Source: Geosiphon pyriformis
Taxonomy: Eukaryota; Glomeromycota; Glomeromycetes; Archaeosporales; Geosiphonaceae
Direction of reading: 5' to 3'
Assembly (NCBI GenBank): GCA_016748015.1
Contig: JAAOMT010000553.1
Coordinates: 152,923 to 216,922, forward strand
Length of the DNA: 64,000 nucleotides
The translations under genes and the position numbers were made by a program. Each line of letters opens with the position of its first letter. Within the stretch, counting starts at the first letter, position 1. The notes under the pieces are model-generated. The model saw only the letters and a program-made list of their open reading frames with translations. It was not told the DNA's origin and ran no database searches. Positions 22,631 through 35,039 of the stretch are shown piece after piece.

Positions 22631-23950
22631 TTAATGAGGTCTTTTGATATTAAATTTACAAGGTGAGAACTTATTTAACAATCCTGATTTGGTTTCAAAC
22701 CTGTTCGCTTGGAGAAAATACTAGTTACTGAACTTTTTAGAAAAAGAGTACAAAATCAAGAATTCGAGGTTCGAGGTCTCAGGTCAATTTTTAATTTTTT
22801 GATATTTCGATTTGATTCAATTTGTGAAAAAGATGTATTTCATTGAACTTTCTAAACTTTCATTCATTAATTGATGGTTTTCAACCGTTTTGGACAGGGG
22901 AACAAGTAATTACCTAGTGTCACAACTATTGCTAAAACTAAAGAAAGGGTAAGATAAATTAAAAGGTAGAGAGACAAACTCGGAAAACGAGGATAATATG
23001 TAATGTCTGAAAATATATGTATTTTGGAAACGAATATAAATATTGTTTACCCAAAAAACTAAAATAGGTGATTTTTGTCTTTCTTTACGATCACATGGTA
23101 CTTTAAATCACTGCTACTTCTTGTAACTGAGACAACAATCGTGTGAATCTTGCAGCAACTAACCGTGTCCTCTGGATCTTTTTGTGTCTGAAAAGGATTT
23201 TATCTTCGGTTGTAGTTTGCGAAATGTTGAAATATGCTTTGTAAATGAAAAGAAGATATTGGTGAGCTTTCCCCCTTGACTTTTAAGGTAGGGGCTGAAT
23301 ATTTAAGAAAACTCGAGTTGAATTCGAAAAAGAAGCAAACGCTAAACTAACTAAAGTGGTAAAAGAAATTTAAAAACTCTAAAAGGAAATGTTTTGGAAT
23401 TAGCCTAAAAACGGTTAACTTTCAATAGGCAACTATAACGAGGAATTTCATGAATTCATCTCCTTATTCCAAGATTCATGTGATATAATTAGTTAGAAGA
23501 GTCGTTTGTTTGTTTGTTTGTTTGTTTGTTCGTTGTCTGTGAATGGGAAGACTGGGAAAATTTAAAGTGAATGAATCCCATCAATAATCTCCCGAGGAAA
23601 AAAAATGTGACTTTCTGATTCCTGCCTATAGGTTCTGTTTTTGCGGTTGTGTATTGATATTATGTGATTTATAAGATAAATGATGTTACTACCAAAGTTC
23701 AGGATTAATTGTTACCCATCATCACCTGTGCGCACATAAATTATGAATTAAGAAAATCAAAGAATTTGCTTTTCCTTATTTGTATTTGGCCTCAATAGTG
23801 CTAGCTTGATTTTTTTTGCCTTATCTGGCAGCTAGATGTCTTTTAAAAATGGTATGATGCGGTGTTAATATTCGAACCAATTTAAACAATGCATGTGTCT
23901 TTTTATTTTTTATGCTGGTAAACATAGATTTATGTGTGTTTGGATTTTTT
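22631..23950. other. Upstream region of membrane-protein gene
   Basis: No gene supported. The part nearest 22631 should be the promoter of the minus-strand gene. A (TTTG)n run lies at 23505-23530. Composition drifts to extreme AT toward 23950. Confidence 0.55.
23505..23530. repeat. (TTTG)n microsatellite
   Basis: Six to seven TTTG units upstream of the membrane-protein gene. Confidence 0.85.
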
Positions 23951-26104
23951 AATTTGTTAATTAATAAATTACAATTTAGCAAATTGTTATGTTAATCAAA
24001 AAAAAATTATTTAATTTAACCTGCAACTTAAAGTTATCATTTTTATTTGTATAAAAACTTGATCAAATATTCATAATAAAATTAATATTAACAATAAAAT
24101 TAAGAAAATACAAATTTGTGATAAAATACTAATATATTTTTTAAAATTTTGATTATATATAATTTTATAATATTACAAAATAATTAATAAGATGAAGATT
24201 AATTAAATACAAATTGTATTTTGATTATTCAGTTTATAATAATTATTAATTAATCTTTTAAAAAAATATTAATTATGTTTACTAACTTTTTTAATCAGAA
24301 AATATATAATAAAAACATAATTAAATTAAAGAAATTTTTAAGTATTTTAGTGTTTTAATTGGTTTAGATAAAATAACCTTAACAATATCTACGAATAATT
24401 TACTTAAAAACTTTAATATAAATAATATAATAGATAAAACTGCTGTTTATAATAATGATTTTAAAATAAATATAAGTATAAAAACACAAAAATTAATGTT
24501 TTTAATTTTTGCTAGATTATATGTTATTGCTTTTATTTTAAATATAGTGTTAATATTAAGTATATAAAATTTATAACACATTATTAAACTGTTATCAATA
24601 TATGTAATTCTGTTTTGATTAGTTTTAAATTAAACTTTAAAAACAAATATTAAATAAATTAAAATTAAAAATTATTTTAATATATTAAAAAATAAAATTA
24701 CAAATATATTAATTAATAAAATTTTTGGTTTTAAATTTTAATTATAACTTAAAATTTGTATATATTTATAATTTTAAAACTATTTTTCAAATTATTTAAT
24801 TAATGATTTAAATATTTAGCAATATTTTAATTTTTTGTTCTAAATCTTTTTAAAAATTTAAATATTAATTTTTTAAGTTTGTAATATTATAATAAGATTT
24901 TATTACCATTTATTTTTTAAATTAGTTTTAAGTTTTTTAAAACTAAATTATTTAAAATTATTTATATTATATTAATATTTTTTTAATTTTTATAAACTTT
25001 TTTAGAACTTTTAATATATTTACAAATATAAAATTCTTAAATTTAATTTAAATTAATTTAAAAATAAATTTATATTATATTTTTATTATTTTGTTTTTTA
25101 ATTAACATAAATATATAATATTATTATAATTATTATTGTTTTACAATTTGTATTAAAAAGCTTTTTAAAATTATTAAATCTATATTAATTATTATTTTAA
25201 AAAAATTTTTGTTTATAAAATATAATTAATAAGTTTTTATGCATTTTCAATTATTTTATATTTATTTACAAATAATGGGTTAAATAAAATATTATATAAG
25301 TTTAAAAGCTTGAATTTTATTAAACTGTTAATTTTTATTTAAATTATTACATAATAATTGTAATTTAACATATATATAATATTATTATTACTTTGTTTTA
25401 TCTATATTAACTTTTTTTAAATAATATAATATATATATTTAAAATTTTACTTTTAATTTTATTTTTAAACAAAAGTTAAATATTTATTAATTTATTCTTA
25501 ATTTTTATAATTTTGTTTACATACTTAGATAATTTATTTATAATATTTTTAGTATTTATTATTTAAAATAAAAATCTTAATATTATTAAATCTGTTTTTA
25601 ATTTATAATTTAATATTATTTTAAAAAATTGTTAAATCAACCAAACTATAACACATAATATTAATATATATAGAATTTTAATATTTATTTATTAGTATTT
25701 CTAATAAATATTAGTTAAATTAAAATAAAAAATAATTTTTTATTATGTTTTAAATAATTTATAGTGTTTTATAATTAAAAAACACTTTGTTGTAAACAAT
25801 TATAATATTTATTAATATGTTTTTATATACAATTAAATTTGGAATAATCTATACTAAGATAATTTATAACTTGTAATAAGCCAAAGTATTTTGAATCTAC
25901 TAATTTGGTAATTAAAAAATTCTTATGTTTATAATTTATATTTATAATACCTAATAATCCATAACTTTTTACTGTCAATATAAATTATTTCAGATGCTAA
26001 ATTTGGTTTAAATTCTGTTAATTTTGGTAAAATTGCAGTAAAACAAACCAATATTTATATGACTAAAAATACTATATAATAATATAATATTACTTATTTA
26101 ACAG
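23951..26104. other. Second extremely AT-rich gene-free desert
   Basis: Two kilobases dominated by A/T runs, with nothing recognisable as gene or RNA. It continues into the 57-bp minisatellite. Confidence 0.7.
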
Positions 26105-26925
26105 AATAATTATTAATTATATAAGTAATTAAGTTAAAGTTTTGAATTGTCTCAAGTTTTAAATTATTATCAATTATAAAAGTAATTAAGTCAAAGTTTT
26201 GAATTGTTTCAAGTTTTAAATTATTACTAATCTTATAAATAATTAAGTCATAGTTTCAAATTGTTCCAAGATTTAAAATATAATTAATTATATAAGTAAT
26301 TAAGTCAGAGTTTCAAATTGTTTTAAGTTCTAAATTATTATTAATTGTATGAATAATCAAGTCAGAGTTTTGAATTGTTCTAAGTTTTAAATTATTACTA
26401 ATCTTGTAAATAATTAAATTAAAGTTTTGTATTGTTTTAAGTTTTAAATTATTACTAATCTTGTAAATAATTAAGTTAAAGTTTTAAATTATTATTAATT
26501 ATATAAATAATTAAGTCAGAGTTTTAAATTGTCTTAAGTTCTAAATTATCATTAATTATATAAGTAATCAAGTTAAAATTTTGAATTGTTCTAAGTTCTA
26601 AATTATCATTAATTATATAAGTAATCAAATCAGAGTTTTGAATTGTTTAAAGTTCTAAATTATTATTAATTGTATAAGTAATTAAGTTGAAGTTTCAAAT
26701 TGTCTTAAATTCTAAATTATTATTAATTGTATAAGTAATCAAGTTAGAGTTTTAAATTGTTTCAAGCTCTAAATTATTATTAATTGTATAAGTAATTAAA
26801 TTAGAGTTTTAAATTGTTTTAAGCTCTAAATTATTATTAATTATATGAGTAATTAAATTAAAGTTTTGAATTGTTTCAAGTTTTAAATTATTATCAATTA
26901 TATGAATAATTAAGTCGAATTTTTG
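26105..26925. repeat. AT-rich minisatellite, period about 57 bp, about 14 copies
   Basis: Recurring frame AAGTAATTAAGTCAAAG, TTTTGAATTGTTTCAAG, TTTTAAATTATTA. The word AAGTAATTAAG starts at 26123 and 26180, and variants follow every 57-58 bp to about 26900. Most differences between units are C/T or A/G changes, indicating an old, mutated array. Confidence 0.85.
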
Positions 26926-27407
26926 GATTAGTTTTATCTGATTAAAGTTTTGATTATACTTTTTTTTTGCTTTTTAATTCTATTATATTTAATAACAAAA
27001 AAAATAATATTTTTTTAACTTATATTTTACAAAGTTATAAAAATACTATACTTTAAAATAAATTTATAGTGCTTAATTAATATTATACAAATAATAAAAA
27101 CCAATTAAAAACTGTAAAATATTTTAAAAAAAATGGTTTTTTATACATAAAACAGTCTTTAGTTTTAGCTTGGATTAAAGATAAATCAAATTTTTGTTTA
27201 TAAGCAAATACAATATATAACTTAATTAACAAGTATATATGTACAATATGTAATTCTGACTTTGATAAAACATTTGTTATTTTTGTTCAAAAGACAAAAT
27301 TATGTGAAATAATACTTATTAAAAATATAATTCAAACTACTAACATAAAGTTTTATAATTAATTAAATATTTTAGAAAATAAGTGCCAAAAACTATTCAA
27401 TAGTTAG
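26926..27407. other. AT-rich stretch, no gene recognised
   Basis: Scattered coding-like words near 27120-27300 are broken by stops and not assignable. Confidence 0.5.
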
Positions 27408-27575
27408 TGTTACAAATAAACTTGGTAGGATAAAAAAATGGTAATGTTTGGTGTTCTTAATTATTGGTAATGCATGTTTCATGTAATTTCATTAACTTAG
27501 TCTTGATTATCAGTCTCTAAAGATCTTATTTATTAGTTGTGAATTTATCTATTAAGTTTTTTGGTTATAAAGCAC
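27408..27575 (+). mobile_element. Left part of solo LTR F1, split by element A
   Basis: Starts TGTTACAAATAAAC and runs to TTATAAAGCAC, where element A begins. The same text occurs uninterrupted in the neighbouring copy F2 (38445-39305; TTATAAGGCACAGAG). The right part continues at 37731. Confidence 0.7.
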
Positions 27576-28500
27576 TATTACAGATGATTATTTGGAGTCT
27601 TAAATCAAATAACAAAACCCATAATTTGGTGCTCAAAAGCTTATTCACAATGATATGGATCTAAAGGTATTGTTATCTAAAGATTTTGGTTGAGTCTTTT
27701 GTATAATGAACAGAGATTCAATAGTTGTTTATCCATAGCTTCCCAGAATCGCAATTCTGTTAATTTTTTTTTTCAGTTTGATGGCTGACAATCCTCTGGT
27801 AAGTAATTTATATTCTTTACGTGCTCTACCCACTTGTAGAAATCTTTTACCAGGCAATTTTTAATGTTAATAATTCAGCGCTTAATCCTTAATCAATTAG
27901 TAAACCCAAAGAAATAACAAAAAAATAAAAAAAAAATAAAAAAAAATAAAAAAAATAAAAAAAAATAAAAAAAATAACCCAAGACAATTTGTGCATTAGT
28001 ATTCTGTTAATAGCTGTAATTAAGAGCTATTGTTTCAATGATGTTAAGTATTAATTACTATCAACATAAAGTGTTGATAGTGAGAGTAGATTAAGATAGC
28101 AAATAATTATTTATTTGATATTTGTGATGTGAAAGGTTGTTTAGATCAAATCTAAACTAAAAGGTCTTTAACTAAATAATTTTGTCTTTTCTACTTCTAG
28201 CACTACTGCTATATATACATAATTAAGATTTCTCAATTTCTCAATTCTTTACACCAGGAATCCTAGAATTCCTGGAATCTTACAATTCTTTTGAGAGGAA
28301 TTCTGCAATTCTGGAATCCTGCAATTCTGGAATCCTGCAATTCCTTGTATAAGAATCCTGAAATTCCTGGAATCCTGCAATTCCTTTGAGAGGAATTCCA
28401 CAATTTTTTTGAGAGAAATTCTGGAATTCTATATTTACTACAGTTACTTTTGATTGGCTAATTTATATGCTAATATACTTTCTATATTCTATAAGTAATA
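27576..28500 (-). repeat. 3' LTR of element A
   Basis: Homologous end to end with 36856-37730. In minus sense it begins TATTACTTATAG (from TGTTAC) and ends CATCTGTAATA (from TGTAACA); both terminal dinucleotide changes are transitions. It contains an A-rich (AAAAAAAT)n block near 27919-27975 and a GAATTC-rich internal repeat near 28255-28430. Confidence 0.9.
28255..28430. repeat. GGAATYCTGCAATTC internal repeat in LTR
   Basis: A 15-17-bp unit such as GGAATCCTGCAATTC is repeated about ten times imperfectly. Because it contains GAATTC-like palindromic words it can also fold on itself. The other LTR has a shortened version near 37525-37660. Confidence 0.7.
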
Positions 28501-28515
28501 TTATTCTCTCCTTTT
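28501..28515 (-). other. Polypurine tract of element A
   Basis: In minus sense the purine run AAAAGGAGAGAATAA directly abuts the 3' LTR, as expected for the plus-strand DNA primer. Confidence 0.7.
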
Positions 28516-28519
28516 AATA

Positions 28520-29200
28520 TTGAGCTCCATCAAGATCTCCTAATTCTAATTCTCTATTTTTGAATATTTCTTGAACTTCTTTTTCAAGAATTACTTGTGT
28601 TATCTTGTTCTGTAAGTCTTCAAATTGAGCATTAGTTATTTTTCCCATTTGGTTAATGATAATAGAATTTATTTCTGGATTGAATAAGATTTCTGGTCAA
28701 TCTTAAAATCCAGTATGTAATCAATAAATGGCTCTTGCTTGTGTGGTCAAATTGTTCTTCCCCACAAATTGTTCCAGTTGTTGTAGTATTGTTGTGTCAA
28801 ATAATTATTTTGTTTTATCTGTATACAAGCCCTGAATGTTCAAGTATTGTCTCAAATAAAAGTAACAAAAGTTTCTTGAAAATTGTTGTATCCACCAATT
28901 CCAAGTTTCTATAGTCAACTCTTGGTATTGGGTAACTTTTTGTTGTGTTTCTATTGCCAATTTTACCTTTGTAATTATTTTGTCAACAGTGTTTTTTGTT
29001 TTTCTCTGTATTTTATCTCGTGATTTTTTTCTGGTGTTTGTGTATTTAATAGTTTGTTGGTTAATTGTAATTTCCATTTCTTGTTGTTGGATCAGTTGGA
29101 AGAGTTGTTGTATTAGTAAGTAAATGTTGTCAGTAATCTCCATTTTTTGCTGTCTTTTGTCACATATATTGTGTCTTTTATATACTCCTTGGTTATTCAA
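28520..29200 (-). pseudogene. Third ORF of element A (unknown protein), broken
   Basis: A 131-codon frame (29200-28805) reads as a Gln/Thr/Lys-rich, mostly helical protein (IYLLIQQLFQLIQQQ). Downstream, in shifted frames, NAQFEDLQNKITQVILEKE matches in spacing and sequence the KFQEFSDQITSIILDHY segment of the intact third ORF of element B2. It sits between integrase and polypurine tract. There are no membrane helices, so it is not env-like. The role is unknown. Confidence 0.55.
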
Positions 29201-29559
29201 TTTTACATGTTTGGTTTAATAATTATAATTGGTTTTAGATCTCGTAGAATTTCATCTGGTTTGACTAGTATTCTTTGTACTCCCAATTGTGAAATATTAC
29301 TGGTAAATAATGATGCTTTATGGTAATATTGTTTCAGTCAATTACTATGTGCTGCTTTGGTTAAGATTTTGTTGTTCAACCTTAATTTATAAGCTCTATT
29401 TCCAAAAATTTCTTCTATGTGAAATGATCCATCTCATTTGGGATTGAATTTTCTACTTTATTGTTTTTCCACTTTGGTATAATGTAGAAGTACTTTGTCT
29501 CCAATCTTAAATTCAACTAGTTTCTCTGGTAGTTGGTTGTCATGTTTTTCTTTTTGTTT

Positions 29560-30600
29560 TTCTTGTGACTTTTATATGTTATCAGCTGCTCTTTACCTTT
29601 TGTTTTTTAGTGTTTTCATTAAGTTATATGTTCTTCTCAACAATGTTCTTTGGAAATTCTCTTCTGTTATTGGTTTTGTTGGATATGTTTGTACTTCTAT
29701 CTTCACTGGTAGTGTCACTGTTCTACCGTATACTAATTCAAATAGTGTTGTTTGTGTAGTGTCTTGCTTCATTGTCTGATAAGCAAATAATACCAATGGT
29801 ATAAACAAATTCCATTCATCTTGATTTTTTTGGCTGATTTTGGCAATTGCTTCACACAATGTTCTATTGAATTTTTTAACTAATCCATTGGTTTGTGAAT
29901 GGTATAGTGATAACAATGGTCTTTTGATTCCAAATTTTTGACTTAATTCTTTTAATATTCTATTTACAAAGTGAGTTCCTTGATCTGATAATAATTCTTT
30001 TGGACATTTGTGTTGACAAATTAAATCTTGATAAACAAATTCGGCAACAGATTCTGCATCTGCTTTTTGAATGGCTTTTGCTTCTGGCCATTTTGTGAAA
30101 TAGTCCATGGCTACTGCAATATATCTGTTGCCTCTACTGGTGATTGTTAATGGTCTGACTAAGTCAATTCCAATTTAGTTGAATGATTGTCCTACTTTAA
30201 TTGGTTTTAATGGTTTGCTGGGTTTTGTTCTACCTCTTTTTTGACAAGCATCACAATTTTGAACATATTAGATGATGTTTGGATACATTGATGGCCAATA
30301 GTATCTTTTTCTAGTTTTTTCTATGGTTGTTTCTTTATAAACATATCCTGCTGTTGGATCTGAGTGCATGTTGAATAATATTGTTTCTTTCTCTGGTTCT
30401 GTAATTACTCTGGTTGGTTGATCTGGATTTCTTTTGTTCTTCCAGTAAAGTATATTTTGGTGATTAATAAAATATTTTGGTTGTTGTTTTATGTTGTTTT
30501 GTTTTTTTTGAGATAATTTCTTCTTGAACAATTGGGTATTTATATAATGTTGAAGTTGTTGGTATTTTTGTATATTCATGTTTTGTTATATTTTTGGGGT
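29560..30600 (-). pseudogene. Integrase of element A
   Basis: Includes a degenerate HHCC finger (MHSDPTAG..., then CDACQ; the second His is Tyr), core motifs GIDLV and LLSDQGTHFVN (both catalytic Asp), and TNGLVKKFNRTLCE, where Lys occupies the place of the catalytic Glu. Stops lie near the finger and before GIDLV. It ends in a frame break before the 3' region. Confidence 0.8.
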
Positions 30601-30609
30601 TGAAATGTT

Positions 30610-31080
30610 TTTAGATTTGTCTCATTCATGACAAACCGTCAGCATTTCCATTGTCTCTTCTCTTTTTATAATGTACTGTAAATGTATATAGTGATAGTGC
30701 TATTTTCTATTTTGCATGACAATCATCTCCAAATTTTTGCTTTTAGATTGAAGTCAATTCTTTGTGATTAGTGTACACATCAAACTTTTGACTCAAGTAT
30801 TCTTTCTATTTGGTAACAGCCCAATAGATAGCTAAGTGTTCTAGTGCTGGAGTTCTATAGTTCTTTTTAGCTAGACTTAAGCTTCTACTGACATAAGCTA
30901 TTGAATGTTTTCTTTCATCTGGTCTTTTTTGTAATAGTATTGCTCCTAATGCTTGACCTGATGCATTAGTGGTGATAATGAATGGTTTGCTGTAATCTGA
31001 ATATATCAACACTAGAGCTTGTATAAGCTTTCTTCTTAATGTGTCGAAAGTTTTTTGCTAAGCTTCTGTCTATTTGTACT
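30610..31080 (-). pseudogene. RNase H of element A
   Basis: ITTNASGQALGAILLQ corresponds to the TDAS strand, with the first catalytic Asp changed to Asn. IAYVSRSL and ALEHLAIYWAV supply the Glu helix. Interrupted by several stops. Confidence 0.7.
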
Positions 31081-31089
31081 TCACATTTT

Positions 31090-32030
31090 TGGTTTGTAAA
31101 TAATGGAGTGGCTGGACCAGTTTAAAAAAGTCTTTGATAAAATGACAATAATAGCCTGTGAATTCCAAAAATGCTTTTAGTTCTATTAAGTTGGTTGGTA
31201 CTAGAAAGTTCTTTACTATTGCAATCTTGTCTGAATCCATTTTAATATCATTTTTGCTTATAATATGTCCTAAAAACTTGAGTTCTGTTTTTCCAAAAAA
31301 ACATTTGTTTGTATTTAACTTCAATTCTGCTCTTTTCAACCTTTCAAACACTTGTTGAAGATGACTTAGATGGTCATCAAATGTTTTGGAAAACACATTT
31401 GTGTTGTCTAAGTAAACAACTATGGATTTCTACAGTAATTCAGTATAAACAATTTCTATGAGCTGTTGGAATGTTGTTGGTACATTTATCAAGCCAAATA
31501 GCATAACTTCAAATTCGAAATTCCCTTCTCATGTTGTAAAAGCTGTTTTTTCTTTATCTTTTGACTTTATGGCTACTTGCCAGTAACTGCTGTTTAAGTT
31601 TAAAATTGAGAACCATTTCTTTCTTCCAAAAGCATTGAACAGTTCTTGAATCTTTGGAGTCAGATAGTTATCACCTTTAGTTACCCCATTTAGTTTCTGA
31701 TAATCTACACAAAAACAGATCTTTCTATTTTTCTTTCAGACTAGTATTACTGGTGATGATCATGGGCTCATTGATGGCTGAATTAGTTTGTTGTCAAGCA
31801 TCTAGTTGATTTCTTGATGAATGATCTCATGGCTGACTGGTAGTACTTTGTATGCTCTTTGTTTGATTGGCATTGCCTCTTCAGTCTTAATTTGGTGCTG
31901 GATTATGTTAGTTCTGCCAAATTTATTTTCACTGGCAAAGATGTTATTGAAATTGTTGAGTAACATTTTGAGTTGTATCTGTTGAAATGAGTTTAAGTTT
32001 TCCAAGTTCATCTGTTTCAATTTTTCTGGT
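31090..32030 (-). pseudogene. Reverse transcriptase of element A
   Basis: Recognisable order: IFASENKFGRT, MPIKQRAYKV, CFCVDYQKLN, SYWQVAI, VVYLDNTNVF (YxDD changed to YLDN at 31403-31414), then KCFFGKTELKFLGHIIS and the FIKDF connection. Stops and the lost catalytic Asp make it inactive. Confidence 0.85.
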
Positions 32031-32039
32031 TAAAGCTAA

Positions 32040-32300
32040 TAACATTCTTCTTATCCATATATTGTTTGAGATGTGATATCTACATATTCACACAGTTGTG
32101 GAAAGTCTGGAATGGAATTTGGTGGTTGTTCTTCAATTTCAGTGGTTAAATATCCAATAATGATCTCTTCTGGTATCTCAATAATGTCTTCTGTGTTGTT
32201 GTAAATGAGAATTTTAAGGTGACTGTGATTTTTGGCTGGTATGTATAGATTGACTAATTCAATCTCTCCTGATTTACAAAGTGTTGCTTCTGCCTCAAAA
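32040..32300 (-). pseudogene. Linker between dUTPase and reverse transcriptase, element A
   Basis: The beta-rich segment (IGLVNLYIPAKNHSHLKI ... TTEIEEQPP) resembles the short domain Ty3/gypsy elements usually carry between protease and reverse transcriptase. Its presence shows the dUTPase is an addition ahead of it. Confidence 0.55.
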
Positions 32301-32399
32301 ATCTGAACCTAATCCTTTACTTTTTTTTTTATAGTTATCATGTACTGGTTATATAGTAGAATGGAAATTAATTGATGAGTGGAGATAATTTCTCTCTTA

Positions 32400-32860
32400 T
32401 TAATAACCTCTTTTTCTGCCATATTGACTGGTACATCTATTCTACCTGTTGATCCGAATCTCTGTATTCTTTTAGCTGTAATCCCTAATTTTTCTTTGTT
32501 TTTTACTGATACTAATTGAGTTATTTTTACCAGAGACAGAAATATTGTTTGTACTATCTTTTTGTTTGGCTCTATGATATAAGTCTTTTCTGAATTATTT
32601 TGTAGCATTGTAATGATATTTTCTACATATCTTGCATTAATTATTCCTCCTTTGATGTTGATTCCTCTTTTTATTAAACTACTCCTAGATGCTAATTGAA
32701 CCATAGTTGTTGCTGAAATTTCTAGTGCTATTTTGAGATCAATGCATGTGTGCAAATGTGGTTCCAATTTGATGGCATCTTTCTCTGGATATCTCAGATT
32801 AAACTCTGCATCTGTATTATGCACACATTCTGGCATAATGTCTTTATTGTTGTCACTATA
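32400..32860 (-). pseudogene. dUTPase domain of element A
   Basis: Five trimeric-dUTPase motifs occur in order: DAEFNLRYP (motif 1), LASRSSLIKRGI (2), GGIINARYVENI (3; the catalytic Asp appears as Asn), EPNKKIVQTIF (4) and QRFGSTGR (5, Gly/Ser-rich nucleotide loop). The enzyme normally hydrolyses dUTP to dUMP, limiting uracil in cDNA. This copy has lost the motif 3 Asp and a motif 1 Gly and is probably inactive. Confidence 0.8.
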
Positions 32861-32959
32861 CCATCTGAGTTCCTGTTCCTTGGAGAGATCAGAAAGCATA
32901 ATGTATGTTTTGGGATTTGAATCTGAATCTGAATTGCTATTATTTTTCTTGTCATTTTA

Positions 32960-33740
32960 AGCAGAGCTGGAACCATTGTTTTTATCGTTATCATTGTCAG
33001 AGTTTGAATTAGAATTGAAAATTGATTCCAATTCCAATGTGCAGCTGTCATTTGGTCTTTTTTCCTTTGGAATTGTGTAGATCATGTATGGTGGTGAATT
33101 GTAAATAAGGTCACACTCATTACAATATTGAAAGTTACATAGAATTAGGCAGTGTTGACACAATCAAGTATTTAATTGCTCTAAGTATTGCTCTTGCTCT
33201 TCTCTTATGGGTGCTAATTCTTAGTAGTGTTCATGAAATTGTTCTGGATTCAGGAAGTTTATGACTGGTTTCAGGTTCCAGTCAAGTTCTATGAGTTTAG
33301 GTGAGTTATTTTTAATTGTTCTTATTTTTTCTGGTAACACTCCTTCAATTTTGGCAAGTGCCATTTGCCAGATTTTGTTGTCGTCATATGGACAGCCATT
33401 CAGATGTTTGATTGCTTGTCTCCAGACAGTGTCTATGGGTGTTTTCTTTCTTATCCAGTCACTTATGAGAATCATGTACTAACACAATTCATCACATGTT
33501 CTTCCTTTCTCAGGAATATCATTTCACATTCCTTCATTGAGGAGAGTTTCTCTACAAGCCAAGCATGACTCATTATCCTATTTTCCAACTCATTTTGGTT
33601 TTCCAAAGCAGTCAATAAGGCATGAGTGGCAATAAAACTTAGTTGCCATTTGGTATTCTTCATCATCATCACAGCATACATCCATTGATAATAATTTCTT
33701 GTCACAATTAACACATATAAGCTTTGGTCAGCAATAAGTA
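32960..33740 (-). pseudogene. Cysteine-rich module of element A
   Basis: Between protease and dUTPase the minus strand encodes clustered Cys: CVNCDKK, VCC, YCHSC, CLAC, CDELC and later CQHC, then CNECDLIY, spread over frames by stops and indels. The spacing matches the module in elements B and B2. It is probably zinc-binding, family not recognised. Confidence 0.6.
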
Positions 33741-34199
33741 AATTGTTGTGGTATAATATAGGTGTAGAAGTTATAAGTGGTAGTGTTGGTGGGTGTTGTT
33801 TCTTCTTCTTTCTCTTTTCTTTTTCTCTTGTCAGTTTCTTTCCACTCCTATGTTAATAATTTATTTGGATCATTGTCAGTTCCTTAGGGTTGGTTGGTAT
33901 TTCAGATAAGTTCTTCCCTTTGTTTTCCTTTTTCGTTGTTATCTCCAGAGAGTATTGGTGGTAACTTGTTGTGGTTTTTATTAGCCCAAAAGACTTGGTA
34001 GGCTTTCCAAGTAGGTTTTTTCTTTTTTTTCTTGAACTCAATGAGTGGTGCTGTCATGTTGGTGGTCTTGAAATGACCACATGTGGCTGGTACACATGTG
34101 TATTGACCATTCTGGCTGAGTTGGAGCTCTTGTGTGTTCCAATCAAGCATTGCATTGGTTTTGAACAGCCAATTGTTATCAATAAGTACTTGGTATTAA

Positions 34200-34800
34200 G
34201 TTGTTTTCATAACTAATATCTTGATTGGCATGATAATACCATTGACTTCTATAGAGAAGTCATCAATCTCACCAATCAGAGTTTTGGTCACTCTATCAGT
34301 AGTAATAATTCGCACACTGGCAGATCAATTAACTCGGTGACCTAATTGGTCCATGAGTTGTCTTGTGATGATACTGCCAGCTGATCTACTGTCTAGGATC
34401 AGTTTGATGGAGTGGCCATCAACTTTAGTATCAGTGTACATGGCAGTAATAGATTTTTTTTCAAAAGCAGCTTTACTAAATAATGGTATGGTTGACAGTT
34501 CCTCGAGTTCAAATGGGAAGATGGCATCTTGTGATTTGTTCTCAGTAATGATAACTGGTAGAATATTGCTGATAAGTATTAATTGTTGGTTGGTTTCTGG
34601 ATTATTGGGTTGGGCATCTTCTGGAGTAACCAAGAAACTTAAATAGTGTTGGAAATTTGGGTTTTGGGCATGCTCAGTTTCTGAATTCTGAGAATGTAAT
34701 CTTAATTGTTGTATGGAAGAGCTGGGAATCAGTTGGTGAACAACCATCACTGATCTCCAATTTTGAGTAACTCTTGATTTAGAGTTTTCTGATGTCATTT
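34200..34800 (-). pseudogene. Aspartic protease region of element A
   Basis: IKLILDSRSAGSIITRQLM is the retropepsin active-site region, with the DSG Gly changed to Arg. The upstream polar spacer is Gln/Asn-rich. Confidence 0.75.
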
Positions 34801-35039
34801 GAGCTAAGTTAGGTGGCAGTGTTTGAACTGCAGGTGTCTGATAAATTATTTGTGGCTGCAGTGATTGATATATTACTTGTGGCTGTGGTTGATAAACTGG
34901 AGGTTGATATATGGGTGGTTAATATATTGCCTGCTGTATCATTGACAGGTAAGTGGACTGATATTGTTCTTAATTTGAGTAATAATTTGGGATTTGAACT
35001 CTGTAATCAGGGTTTTGGTATTGATTTCCCAATTGTAAA

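Noticed and set aside
26105-26925. CRISPR-like array (regular about 57-bp period)
   Set aside because: No distinct repeat/spacer alternation: the whole 57-bp unit is repeated and diverges evenly. The genome is eukaryotic and no cas genes are present.
28805-29200. Possible env gene in element A
   Set aside because: No signal peptide or membrane helix; it aligns by position and motif with the soluble third ORF of B2.
29495-29779. Plus-strand frames opposite the integrase of element A
   Set aside because: Antisense of a recognised integrase; hydrophobic content comes from complementing A-rich codons.
32733-32960. Plus-strand Ser/Cys-rich frame (similar one at 63427-63639)
   Set aside because: Antisense of the dUTPase region in elements A and C.
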